64,000 nucleotides of DNA. Source: Scilla litardierei (lineage: Eukaryota; Streptophyta; Magnoliopsida; Asparagales; Asparagaceae). The notes beneath the pieces are model-generated. The model saw only the letters and a list, made by a program, of their open reading frames with translations, was not told where the DNA came from and ran no database searches. The stretch lies in assembly GCA_030789695.1 (NCBI GenBank), contig CM061139.1, positions 103,896,037 through 103,960,036 on the forward strand. Reading direction: 5' to 3'. Numbering within the stretch: the first letter of the stretch is position 1; each line of letters opens with the position of its first letter. Both the position numbers and the translations under genes were made by a program. Below, piece after piece: positions 48,053 through 59,272 of the stretch.

Positions 48053-49531
48053 TTCTCTCCCTTTTTGGTGATGACAAACCAACATAAATAATAATCAATA
48101 ATAATGATTCAAATGAAATTTACTTACTCCCCCTGTATTGATGACACGTTAGTTCCGTATTCAATAATATTCATACGCATCAAGCAGACGAGAGAAATAT
48201 AAAATATGAATCCTATTATCGCAATTTAGGATTCTAAATCCATTTTATATCTTAACTCCCCCTGAATCTAACATATCAACTTAGATTCATGGTAAATTGC
48301 TTTGATATCAATTAGCACATTGTCATTATTATTAATTCTCTCCCCCTTTGGCATTAGCAAAAAGAGCAGGAGGAGATCAACGACAAGATTTCAATGGCTA
48401 AGAAATTAAAGCAAGAGAGTCTAAGAATACGACCACGGTCCAAATGACACCAAAGTAAAATACCAAATGTAAAATACCGAAGAAAATCAAAGCGTGCCAA
48501 CTTGACCATAGTCGAAAATCGAAAAACGAAACCATCAAGCCATAGGCGAAAATCGAAATACGAAATCATCAAGCCATAGGCGAAAATCGAAATACGAAAT
48601 CATCAAAACTCAAATCAATTTCACTTATTGAGTTTTGGAACATACTCTCCAATATCAACATTCTTAGTTAAATAGTGCATGGAAAACAATTCTATGTTTT
48701 CATAGAAGGAATTTCTATTTAACCAAGTTAATCGTCGAGCGACGAAATCAACATCAGAGACAAAAATCCATTGAGAATACCAAAAGTAGCGAATTGATAC
48801 CAAAAGTGATATGCAAAAGTGTTATGCCAAAAATAGATAGAATCATCATAAAACTATGGCATACACAATTCTAGCATACTAATTGAAACAAAATGATACC
48901 AATGTAGATATTCTAACAATGCATGCAATCAACACACATGGATACCAAATGTATATCAAATGTAAGAAGATACTTACAACATTAAGCTCCCCCCACTTTG
49001 GTGCATCACTTAAGCACCATCAACTCCATTTGAATGAAAATCCTTTGCAAATCAAGGAGTTGGTAGGGTTGGTATCCCAAAGTGGATTGAACCTAGAAAA
49101 TATCATTTTGGTATCCAAAAATCTTTTTGGATCCTATGGGTTAGGCAATAAATTTAGCGAACTAAATTCAAATTCAATATGAATTTAAGTTTCAAATTAA
49201 ATATGCATATCAAGAACCAATATGCACAAAAAAATAAACCAATACATACCATAATTGCTTTTGGTACCCATAAAATGAAATTAAACTTATGGTACCAAGC
49301 AATGAAGGGTCAAAGGAAACTAACCCTTCAGAAACCAAGTCCACGAGGACCGTGATTTCCCAACATAATCATCATTCAAAATAATATCATTAATATATGA
49401 TTGCACATACAAATCCTTATTATACATGCTTGTGTTCTTCGGACCCCAAATAGTGTATGTCTTGGGAGTCCTAATCCTATGGGAACATGCATACGTTGTT
49501 GATTTCTATGTGATGCATGTCGTGGGTAAGC
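48053..49531 (-). other. Non-coding 3' interior of the SIRE-like element
   Basis: A-rich on the plus strand, with short repeats such as GGCGAAAATCGAAATACGAA (48546-48599). No protease, integrase, RT or RNase H motif is seen where pol should be. Confidence 0.6.
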
Positions 49532-51512
49532 CTATGGCATATGATGCAATGATGCATGATGATAATCATTCATATGAGAATGAGGATGGACATATGCTTG
49601 TGGTGGAACACGTGCATGAGTGTGTCTCACATGGTGTGCATGTGCTCGTGGATGCGGAGCATAAGAATCATCATACGTGCTAACATGTGGAGTAGGATGT
49701 GTGTTCCTACGTGGCATGGTATACATGAAAGCATGACCCTTCTTTGGAGGTCCACCCAAAGTGGGTTTCTTTCCAAATGGGGGTGTGTACCTAGCGGAAG
49801 CACCATTGGTAGAAGAACTATCCATGAAATGTTTACTCCCACTAGTAGAGGCTTCGGAAGATGGCCTAACAAAGGTCGTGGCCGATTTGGATGAGTCTCC
49901 CATCTTACACCCCAAGCCAATGTGGTGATTGACCGGAAGTAAGTCATTTAGGATATTATCCAAATGGCCCTTACCTTTATTGAATTCATGAATTCGGCCT
50001 AATGTGCACTCATACTTCTCGGTGAGAGAATGCATCGAAGCATCCAAGGTGGACACTTGCGATGAGAGTGCGCAAACACGTGATTTGAGATTTTTATTCT
50101 CAATACTCAAAGTTGAGTTTTGAGACGTCAAATCCGCTATCACATGTTCATCCGAGTCCTCGATATGAACATGCTCAAGTTGAAATTTGAGAGTTACAAT
50201 CTCATTTCTAAACCCTTCAACAACGGTGTCGTTGTTAACGATGATATGTTTAGGCGAGGTTTTAAGACTATCTAACTCATTTTTAGTCTTAATAAATCTA
50301 GTAGCCAAATTAGAAAACTTATTCCAAAGTTGTTCATTAGCTATTTTAAGTTCTTCCATTGTTACCTCACCGCCTTCATCCTCGCTTTCATCGGAGGAGG
50401 TCTCTTGATCACGTTCCTCTTTTCCCATGAAGCACGTGTGTGCTTTCTCCACTCTTTCATCGTCCGACTCTCCACTTGAGGAGTCCTCGTCGGAGTCGGT
50501 GAAAGTGCCTACAAGTCCTTTCTTGTGCCTTCTCGACTTGTCGTGCTTGGAAGCCTTCCACTTCTCCATGTGTTTGTTTAGAGGACAATCCGGCTTGATG
50601 TGTCCTGGCTTGTTGCATTTATAACACACGGGAGTAGAAGCATTAGTCGAAATAAATTTTGATTTACTCTTCAACTTACCTTGTCGGAAGAATCGGTCGA
50701 ACTTCTTTGCCAAATCGGCCAAAGCTTCCATGTCCAACTCTTCTTCCGATTCTTCCGATTCTTCATCATCGGTAGATGGAGCGGCCTTGTACGTAATTGC
50801 CTTTTTTTTGCTCGTCTTGCTTCAAGTACGACTTCATCTTTTCTTTCATCATGAGCTTACTGTCCTTGCGTACCTCATAAGACATCAATGTACCCATTAG
50901 TTGTACGACAGTATATGTTTTCATATCATTACCTTCCTCGATGGCGAAGGTACGCTTCTCCCAACAAGAAGGAAGTCCATCGATGATCATCGAGACTTTC
51001 TCCTTTTAGGTGTAGGTCTTACCAAGAGCCTCCAACTCGTTGGTGATGTCGACGAAGCGTGCATAGTACTCCTTCATCTTCTCACCCTGTAGCATATGAA
51101 ATAACTCGTAATCTTTATTTACTACTACACGTTTGGAGTCTCTTACCCTACTTGTCCCTTCATGCAAGATGAGGAGAGAGTTCCAGATTTGATATGCACT
51201 CTTACATGTGCATATCTTATTGAAGTCTTCGGGCTCCAATGCGCATTGCAAGGCATTCATTGCCTTGGCATTGCTTACCTCCGCGGCGACCTCCGCGGGA
51301 GTCCACTTCGTGAAATCTTCTTCGGCAGGCTCGACATACTCCTTCATCGTGGCTCTCCAAAGTGAAGCGCTCCGGAGGAACGTTTCCATTCGGCATTTCC
51401 AGTACCCGTAATTGGTACCATTGAAGGAGGGAGGCCTAGTTGAGGATTGCCCTTCCAAAACTGAAGAAGCTCCTTGACGATCCTTGAAGACGTTGTAGTC
51501 GTTGTTTGTCAT
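49532..51512 (-). pseudogene. SIRE-like gag with one stop and one frameshift
   Basis: It starts MTNNDYNVFKD at 51512, under 30 bp from the 5' LTR. N-terminal copia gag (PPSFNGTNYGYWKCRMETFL, NALQCALEPEDFNKI). An in-frame TAA at 51006 interrupts YT/EKVSMIIDGLP-like sequence that continues in the same frame to 50766. A frameshift at an A-run near 50803-50810 leads into 50737-49532 (401 codons). That part has the zinc knuckle CYKCNKPGHIKPDCP, an acidic Ser/Asp/Glu tract, a long predicted coiled coil and a His/Pro-rich tail. Very long gags with coiled coils are usual in SIRE/Maximus elements. One repaired copy elsewhere could still supply Gag. Confidence 0.85.
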
Positions 51513-51540
51513 AGCTTTGAACCTTGGCTCTGATACCAAT

Positions 51541-53265
51541 TGTAGCGCCCTGTGAAGCTACTGCACATGTACTAGAGGGGGGTGAATAGTACTTTAAAAT
51601 AATCAAGAGAGTTATTCCTAATTATTGTGCAAGAAACAAACGACAATGCGGAATAAACAACAATCAACAAGAATTAACAAACGTAAACAAAGCATGTAAC
51701 GGGTTCGGATCCACCCAAGTCTCCCCGACTTGTTCCCGGTGATCCTACGTCCCAACCACCCGGATCCCCTCCGGATACTTGAGTTAGAAACCTCGAACCC
51801 AAGATTTTGCACTATGAAATTCTCGTGAAAAACCTTCACAAGACCAAATCATACACAATGAACATGTGACTCCCACAACCCGGGATCACACACACTCTCA
51901 CAACCGAGAGACACAATTGCAATATCAATTGAAATGAAATAAAGAAACACTTACCACAAAATCCTATGCCTTGAGTAAATCTTACCAAATTAGGGCAAAG
52001 ATGGATTTTGGGGAAGAAGATGTCACCAAACCCTAGCTCCAAGAAGTTGACCAGCAATGGAAGCCTAGGGTGGAGTTGATGACCTTGATTCAAGCTCCTT
52101 GGCTTGGAATGCTCACAATGGAGAGAATCTCTCTTGAGGATTAGGGCTCAAAGAGTGAAGGGAGAGATTCTTGTGAGGAAGAGAGAGCTTGGAATTAGCT
52201 TGAGAAAACTCTTCTCTTAGGTCTGAAAATACTTTGATAATGGACCTCTAACCTTGCCTCAAACGAATCAGGTTTGTATTTATAGAGGCAAGAAAAATCG
52301 TGCTCAAAAGATTCCCAACGGTCATATTTCTGAAGCAGTTAGTTGGTCTAAGAAGGATCACTGACCGACTAGATTGCCAACTAGTCGGTCGATGATTCTT
52401 CATGAACCGACTAACAGGCTTACAGCCAAACGAGAAAGTTCCAGGCAACATGAACTAGTCGATCTAAGAAGACTTGCCAACCGACTAGTTTCACAACTAG
52501 TCGGTCGGTGAGTGTTCTTTGACCGACTAACAGTCGAAATCGAATAGGCTGGATACAAGTTGATTTAGTCGGTCTAAGAACAAACGTTGATAGACTAGTT
52601 CCTCAACTAGTCGGTCGACAAATGTGCTTTGACCGACGAACGATAAACAGTAACTATGGCTGTACAGGGAAAGCTCAACTAGTCGGTCTAAGAAGGATTC
52701 CTAACCGACTAGATCGTCATCTAGTCGGTCGGTGACTCTTCTTTGACCGACTAATTGATCAACAAAGCTAGGCTGAAATGAGCAAGGCATTCTAGTCGGT
52801 TCAAGAGGAATTGCCGACCGACTAGATCGTCATCTAGTCGGTTGGTTCTTCTACTTGAACCAACTAACATGCACAAGAAGCCGAGGGAAGAATCGATATG
52901 CTTCGGGAAAGTTTCTAATGGCTTCTAAGATAATCCTAGCTCTAAGATATGAGCGAATTGAAGATTATAATGTAAGTCCTACTCAAGGCTTAACATTCTA
53001 TTCTATAAAGCTAGAAGACAATAAATATAAACATGACGAACCATCTTCAAAGCTTCAATCTTCATTCTTGACTTCAATAATGGTCCTTGAGCTTCAACGA
53101 AGCTTCAGGCACACGATCATGTGTATTGAGAAGTCTTGAGACGTCGCTTTTGATGTACGTATTCTTTTGGCGACGATCTCCATAACTACGCTCACAAACA
53201 GTTAGTTCACAATATTTATGTTTGCTCATCATCCAAAACCAAATCCGGGGAATCAATACTCAACA
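51541..53265 (-). repeat. 5' LTR of the SIRE-like element
   Basis: 1725 bp, nearly identical to 46324-48052. Array at 52339-52867, TATA box at 52276-52285. Followed by internal-type polypurine sequence instead of a target duplication. Confidence 0.88.
52339..52867 (-). repeat. Palindrome array (CCGACTAGTCGG type), SIRE-like right LTR
   Basis: Same modules as 47126-47652 with a few point changes. Confidence 0.88.
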
Positions 53266-53280
53266 TTCTCCCCCTTTTTG

Positions 53281-53988
53281 GAAAACGACATCACCCGATC
53301 GGGTGAAGAATCACCCGATCGGGTGACCTGCTGCGAACTTCGGCAACCATCTTTGAGACTTCACCCGGTCAGACGACACGGTCGGTTGATGGAAGCTGCT
53401 CGTCGTTTGGATCTTGATCGTCATCGGGTGAACCGATCGGTTGATAAATCAGCCGATCGGTTGGAATTATTGCCCAAAAGACAGTAACTTCGGACGTTTT
53501 GGCACGGTCTACTGACGGTCGGGTGAGCTCTCCAGGTCGTCTTCTTCGGGGAAACGGCTACAGGTGAACCGATCGGGTGAATATCACCCGATCGGTTGAG
53601 TTTCAGCTCCAATTTCCAGAGAGATCAGTCGGGTTGAACCGGTCGGCGACCCGGTCGGTTGACACTTTCGTTGCTTTAGCGGCTGACCGGGTCGTGCACG
53701 CGTGCATCACCCGATCGGTTGGCTGTGTCCAACCGATCGGGTGGGGGGCTGAAAGATGCGATCTTCGTCGTTTGACCCCCTGGATCACACGTGACTCCTC
53801 CCGTTGCTCCGGGGACTCATGATATCATCGTTTTATGTCCCCTACGTCGGCAAACTCCTGCAAACATAAAAAACACGAAAAAGTGAAAGAAAACAAGAAA
53901 ACACGAGAAAACGAATACAAGACGGCGGAAAATAGAGGAAAACACAAAAGAAGACGTGTGTGAATATATGAAATATAAACGCACGTCA
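53281..53988 (-). repeat. 3' LTR of the minus-strand Athila-like element, truncated
   Basis: Only the U3 half is kept (708 bp). The R/U5 half, about 960 bp, is deleted at the junction with the SIRE-like second unit; microhomology GAAAA is present at the join. Confidence 0.85.
53291..53742 (-). repeat. Palindrome array (CCCGATCGGG / ACCGATCGGT), Athila-like left LTR
   Basis: About ten motifs: CACCCGATCGGGTGA, TGAACCGATCGGTTGA and degenerate forms such as CCGGTCGG and ACCCGGTC. An ACAGTAACTTCGG spacer near 53480 gives sense-strand AGTTACTGT. Confidence 0.87.
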
Positions 53989-55551
53989 AAATCCCCCAAG
54001 CTGAACCCTTCCTCGTCCTCGAGGAAGACTAGTGAGAGAAGGAGCTCGGAGGGAGAAAATAGAGAGAAAGAGAGAAAGAAGAGAACTCTAAATCCTAAAT
54101 CACCCGTCAGGGCCACCAAAATCAAAAACATCACACCAAGCAAGCAAACGCCAAATCACATCACTAAACCGAGGAATACGAGTCCAGACAAGTGCAGTGG
54201 GCCCACGCCGTGAAGCGCGAGTGAGTGTAGTCGTGTGCTAGCAGTCGGTGTCACTATCTACATCGTGCAATAGGCTCCATATACACAAATCCAAGAAATG
54301 ACCCAAATATCGATTCGATTTAGAAGTAGCGGTGAATATATAGCTCAAGCATGCATGAGAAGAGTATGAGAATAGAAACGCATCATGTGTCAAGGACTCC
54401 ACAGCTAGGGATTCGGACATCACCACACTATCGCCTAGATAATAGCTAGAAATTCCCTATTCCAAGTGTTTTTGAAAGCGACGGGGGTAAAGATGATGTG
54501 GAGTAGAACACTCGGTGCAAATTCTTGCCTTCCCTTTATTCTCGATAGGTATGGAAATATTCACACACATTTTTTTTGGGTTTTGGATATATGTATTTTT
54601 TTCCTTTTTTTTTCTTTTCTCTTTTCTTTTCTTTTGGGTTTTTCTTTTCTCCTTTTTTTGGATTTTTGGATATTGGGATATAAACATGTGTACTCTCCCA
54701 AGTGGGAGAACGGTACACGACGAGGGGATTTGCACCAAGTAAAAATAAAAAGAAGTCGGATTCTAAACACTTGGGCAAGGGAGATATTTCACTGATCAGA
54801 GCATAGGCTAAAATGGGTTATCCTAGTCCTAACTATGAAATCCTGACACATGCTAAATGAAGCATACAATATGTATATTCATGCATGCAGAAGCAGATAA
54901 GATAGGCAAATACCGCATATTCAAATCGAAGCATGATAATCTAGGGGTCATTCCTAGACAGGTATATAAAACACAATCACAAAGTAGAAGCACACCAAAC
55001 AGCTAGGCACGACACACGACTCACAAAAAAGCAAAATGGACCCATGATGCATGAAATGCAAGAGGACTCGACTTCCTAGGGTTAGTGAATGTGATTATCG
55101 AAGCCATGCTAGGTGTGTGTGTGTGATTTTTGTGACAATTCATCATAGGGTTCATCTCTAGGAGAAAGAGATAAAAAAGAAGAAAAGATAAAGAAAAAGA
55201 AAAATACGGAGAAAAACGACTCAAAAACGAAGAAAATGACGCAAATGACGCATGAAGTGCGACTCCCCCAAGCTGAAGCTTGCATTGCCCTCAATGCAAT
55301 AAAAGTAAATACGGGAGGGCAATGAAAATGGGGGGGAATGCGCACCGACACAAAAAGACATGAAGAACAAGGAAAACACACAAACGAAACTGAAAAGAAA
55401 AATAAATATAAAAATCACACCATACGATATATAAACAGAAAATAAAAATAAAAAATCACACGACACGACAAATAAACAAACACACAAAGAAAAACGACAC
55501 ACGACAGCACACAGAAAATTTTTGACTTCCCCCAAGCTAGACATGACAATG
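53989..55551 (-). other. 3' non-coding part of the minus-strand Athila-like element
   Basis: It holds the polypurine tract at its left end, a 70-bp T/C-only tract at 54588-54660 (polypurine on the minus strand), and A/G-rich tracts at 55160-55220 and 55370-55500. Open frames here are low-complexity. No host gene seen. Confidence 0.6.
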
Positions 55552-55618
55552 CTAGCGATAAGATGTGATCATGAATATGCAGAGATAAGCAAGTGGGAGG
55601 TCAGAAAACAAAACGAAA

Positions 55619-57236
55619 TCAAGAAGCAGGAGAGGAAACATCCTCGTCCTCCTCGGTGGAAGAAGTGGGGGATGCGGTGTGGGTGGTTGAGGTGACTGGT
55701 GTGCGGAGAATTGGAGAAAGTGGTCGGGGTGATGGATCGGTGGGTGTGGAGGAAGTGTGGACGATGGGTGGTGTGGAGGTGATGACGGTGAGTGGGAGGG
55801 AAATGGCGGCCAATGTGGTGGTGGGTGGTGGAGGTACGGGGGTATGTGAGGATGAAGGGGGAATGGGGGTAGGTGAGGATGGTGGGGGAAGTGATCGAGA
55901 ATGCACCTGCAATTTCTTGTGACGAACGTATGGGGTGACGGAAGTGGAGGGAAGTGGAGCTGTGGGAGTAGATGAGGTGGTGGGTATGGAAGTAGTGATG
56001 GGGACAGAAGCCGGGATGGCATGACTAGGACCAGCCCCGGAATCTCCCCGGGACGCAGGGATATCCTGCACGCCTAAGTGGGCGACATGGGAAGGTGGTC
56101 TCGGAGCACCCTGGGGAATGAATGGAAGACGGAGCCCCTCCATAAACTCGGGATCAGGAGGAAATGTCCAATCTGTTGCCAAAGCAATAGTCGTGCGAGT
56201 GGGGTTGGGCAGAATGGTATAGGGAGATGGGGGGTGTCCGTAATGGAAGGTGAAGCGGCCGTCGGGGCGGGGCTTAATCATGTGAATATGCCGCAGGACG
56301 TCGAGATATAGACGTGAGGGTCCTGCGGCAGTGGGAAGACCTCAGGGGATGACAATGTTAAATCGGGGAGCAGAAGCTATGATCGTAATAAGGCCCCCGC
56401 AACAAAGCTTGCCATTGCCGGCACGACTAATCTCCAGAAGCTTGGAAATAAGCCAAGCACCGGCATGGACGGGAACGATGGGGGCCCTAAAAGAAATCCC
56501 GTCATCACCCCGAACGAAGGGAAAGGTCATGGCCCAGAGAATGAAGAGATCAGGGATGGTCATGGTACCTGACTCATCCCTGGGGAAAAACGTGGAAGAA
56601 ATAATCCGGTGGGCCAGACGGAAGATGGGGGTGAATGATGGAGGAGGCCTTGGCCTTGCCTCGGGGATAGTCAGGGTGAAGGGTGAGGCGGAACCAGAAC
56701 TGATCGACGTCAAATTCGGGTGGATACCCCGGGGGGCGGATTGCGTCGTTCCCCAGGATGGGGAAACTAAATATGTCATTGATGATATCCAGGTGGGTGC
56801 GAATGGTTCTATTACGGACCAGAAATATGACGACCGACCCCGACTCAGAGACAAGTGTGGATAAAAATTCGAGTGTGAGTGCAGGGTAGGACACGGCGTT
56901 AGCGTTTAGGAAAGCCAACCAACCTAAGTTTGCGAAGAGGGTCTCGACCTCGGTGAATACACCGAGATTGATAAGCGATTGGGTGTGAGAAAACTTGGTC
57001 GATAGATGCCCCCGAGCATCAAGTCTATGGTAAAAGTCTTTGTGCTCCTGGTTCCTAAAGCGGTAGCCGTGCGGGCCCATCAGTGGGTCCTCAATTGGGA
57101 TGATAGGTTGGGGTTGGGGTTGTGCAGGCTGTGCGGGGGGAGGGCGTGGGTGTGGTGGACGTGTAGTTTTGCGTCTCTTACGAGACGACCCCTCCTCTCG
57201 CATGATGGCCTTACCCTTATCCTTATCTTTGGCCAT
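55619..57236 (-). pseudogene. Athila ORF3, broken
   Basis: It starts MAKDKDKGKAIMREEGSS at 57236: a basic, possibly nuclear-targeted N-terminus, then a Pro/Gln-rich stretch and the Athila ORF3 domain (MGPHGYRFRNQEHKDFYHRL, FANLGWLAFLNANAVSYP). A frameshift near 56600 continues in the frame of 56342-56854 (FLRDES-like region, WAMTFPFVRGDD, ISRAGNGKLCCGGLI), with a stop at 56342. The remainder (56281-55619) starts MIKPRPDGRFTFHYGHPP and ends in a Pro/Ser/Thr-rich tail with an acidic end. It is homologous to 28099-29366. Its biochemical role is unknown. Confidence 0.75.
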
Positions 57237-57671
57237 GTGAGAGAGTGTGTATGTGGGTGAATGCAAAATGTGATGAATGCACACTAACACAATCGATCGA
57301 GCAAGTAAAAATTTCTAGGGCAAAATATGAAATCGAGCTGAGGAGCGAAGTTACCCAAGCGAGACAAAGATCCTTGCTCGTAGATGTCCCAACGCTATGC
57401 AACGGGAACAAGTGTGAAGCCGCGGCAACTACTTTCAGCAACTTTCGAAAATGAGGGTGTTAGGGCGAAAATTAGGGCTTTTGTGGGGGGTGGAATCGAA
57501 GAGAAAGGGGGAAAGATCGATGGGGAGATGGAAAAATATTGGGGAGAGATCGATTGGGAGGGGTTTGCGGTCGGTTGAGTGAGAAACGAGGTCGGGTAAG
57601 GGAGAGGAAGTCGAATCGGTTAAGGGGGAATCGGGGTCGGGCGAGGGAGATGAACGGGTGAGGGGGTCGGG

Positions 57672-57680
57672 CTTATATAG
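57672..57680 (-). promoter_or_regulatory. TATA box of the putative internal ORF3 promoter
   Basis: CTATATAAG on the minus strand, about 12 bp after the last palindrome of the internal array and about 440 bp upstream of the ORF3 ATG. Confidence 0.6.
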
Positions 57681-57691
57681 AGTTTAAGTCG

Positions 57692-58037
57692 AACCGATCG
57701 GGTGAAAACTCACCCGATCGGTTGACTATTAGGTCGGAGATGTTGCTGAAAATAGGCTACAGGCGACCTGATCGGTTGAGAACTCAACCGATCAGGTGAC
57801 CGCTTCACACTTTATTCTCGAAAGTTTAGTACAGCTCACCCGGTCTGTCACCCGATCACGCTTCGTGTCAACCGATCGGTTGATCAATTCCTAAAATTCC
57901 CGAGACTTCTGCTCAGCTCGCACGGTCTGCCACCCGGTCACGCAATGCATCACCCGAGCGGTTCACATGGAGAGCAGATACGGTCGCCGTCTGATACGTC
58001 TCACCCGATCGGTTGAGTGGTCACCCGATCGGTTGAG
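57692..58037 (-). promoter_or_regulatory. Internal palindrome array upstream of ORF3
   Basis: About nine ACCGATCGGT/CCCGATCGGG-type motifs inside the element, between the end of the pol-deleted region (GAGCTTCATGGGAGGAAACC on the minus strand, about 58170-58190) and ORF3. Same position and TATA arrangement as 27200-27560 in the plus-strand element, but with this family's own motif. Confidence 0.75.
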
Positions 58038-58502
58038 GGCTTGTTTCCTGCAAAAATTCACGAACGGCCTAAGTTTCTCGACGGATGATCCCGCGGCTGA
58101 ATTTAATTATTAAAATAGAAAAAATAAAGATAATAAAAATCTTAAAAGCGAAGATAAAAGTTCAGAGCATGGGTTTCCTCCCATGAAGCTCTTTTGTTTA
58201 ACGTCGTTTGCTCGACGCCCGTGGACGATATTCAAGGTGGACGGGGGTGATGCCCTAAAGTCGGCATCGCTTCGGACTCAGAGCTGGCGGCCTTTGGTGT
58301 CGTCGGCGGTGAGAAGAAAACTTGCTCGATGACCCTCCCCTTGTTGACGGGATCCGGGGGCTTCTCCCTTATGTTGGCGTCCACTGCCACTCGTTTCAGG
58401 ATTCAGATCTCGTCACCGGTGAGCCCCATGGGCTCTTTCCCTTTTCTCCTCGTCGAAGGAGCTTTCTGAAATCCGGGGGGGGGACCGTATGTGCCGCATC
58501 CG

Positions 58503-59231
58503 CTATCCCAGCAACATCATTCTTCTTCGGGCTGACTGGTTCTTCTGAGTCCCCCAAGCTATCGGGGGGATTCCTTGAAAGAATTTCCCAGGAGCTTGCC
58601 TCACAGCTCTCTCTTCTTCTAACTCCAGCACATTGCATCTTGGATCATCCAGGGGATCGGGGTGCTTCATTGACAACCCCAAGTCAAATTCGACTTTCTC
58701 GTTGCCGACGTTAAGGGAAAGCTTCCCATTCTTCACATCTATCAAAACACCGGCAGTGGCCATGAAAGGCCGTCCAAGAATGATGGGGGTGTGTGCATCT
58801 TCAGGCATGTCCATGACAACGAAGTCCACAGGCACATGCACCCCACTTACGTTGACAGGGAGGTCATCTACAACCCCCACCGGATATTTGACCGATCGGT
58901 CTGCAAGCTGTAAGGTCATACCGGTGGGCTCCAAGTCGTCCATCCCTATCCTCTTATACAGCGACATGGGAATCAAACTGACGCTCGCTCCAAGATCGAC
59001 GAGCGCGCGATGGATATTTACCTCCCCGATCGCACAAGGAATAGAGAAGCTCCCCGGGTCTTTAAGCTTAGGTAGATTTGCTCTCTGAATGAGAGCGCTG
59101 CATTCCGCCGTCAATACGACCTTCTCCTTTCTGGACCCTCTTGTCACTAGATTCTTTAGAAATTTGGCGTAGGAGGGAATCGTCTCGATAGCTTCGAGGA
59201 AGGGGATTTGCAAGCTTAGATCCTTGACCAT
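58503..59231 (-). CDS. Athila-type aspartic protease, open
   Basis: 243 codons. Pre-protease block (LQIPFLEAIETIPSYAKFL) then retropepsin-like domain with DLGASVSLIP and IILGRPFMATAGV. Collinear with 25426-26448. It ends 260 bp before sequence that normally follows integrase, so RT, RNase H and integrase are missing here too. The ATG is an internal Met; in an intact element this part would be translated from upstream gag. Confidence 0.82.
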   Translation of the reverse strand: MVKDLSLQIPFLEAIETIPSYAKFLKNLVTRGSRKEKVVLTAECSALIQRANLPKLKDPGSFSIPCAIGEVNIHRALVDLGASVSLIPMSLYKRIGMDDLEPTGMTLQLADRSVKYPVGVVDDLPVNVSGVHVPVDFVVMDMPEDAHTPIILGRPFMATAGVLIDVKNGKLSLNVGNEKVEFDLGLSMKHPDPLDDPRCNVLELEEERAVRQAPGKFFQGIPPIAWGTQKNQSARRRMMLLG

Positions 59232-59272
59232 GGCAAAGAATTTGACATACTTCTCATCTATCTTGGCTTGGG

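Larger units (their letters stand above)
46324..53265 (-). mobile_element. SIRE-like copia element with gag but no pol (TR-GAG type)
   Basis: LTRs 46324-48052 and 51541-53265 start TGTAGCGCCC and end ACTCAACA. Met-tRNA PBS (minus strand ATTGGTATCAGAGCC) at 51526-51540. Polypurine tract (AAAAAGGGAGAGAA on the minus strand) at 48053-48066. The interior of about 3.5 kb encodes only gag. The LTRs are almost identical. After the right LTR comes TTCTCCCCCTTTTTGG (53266-53281), a copy of the internal polypurine tract rather than target DNA, so a second unit once followed in tandem. Confidence 0.87.

Noticed and set aside
55593..55922. 109-codon plus-strand Gly/Val-rich open frame
   Set aside because: It is the antisense shadow of the Pro/Ser/Thr-rich end of the minus-strand ORF3.
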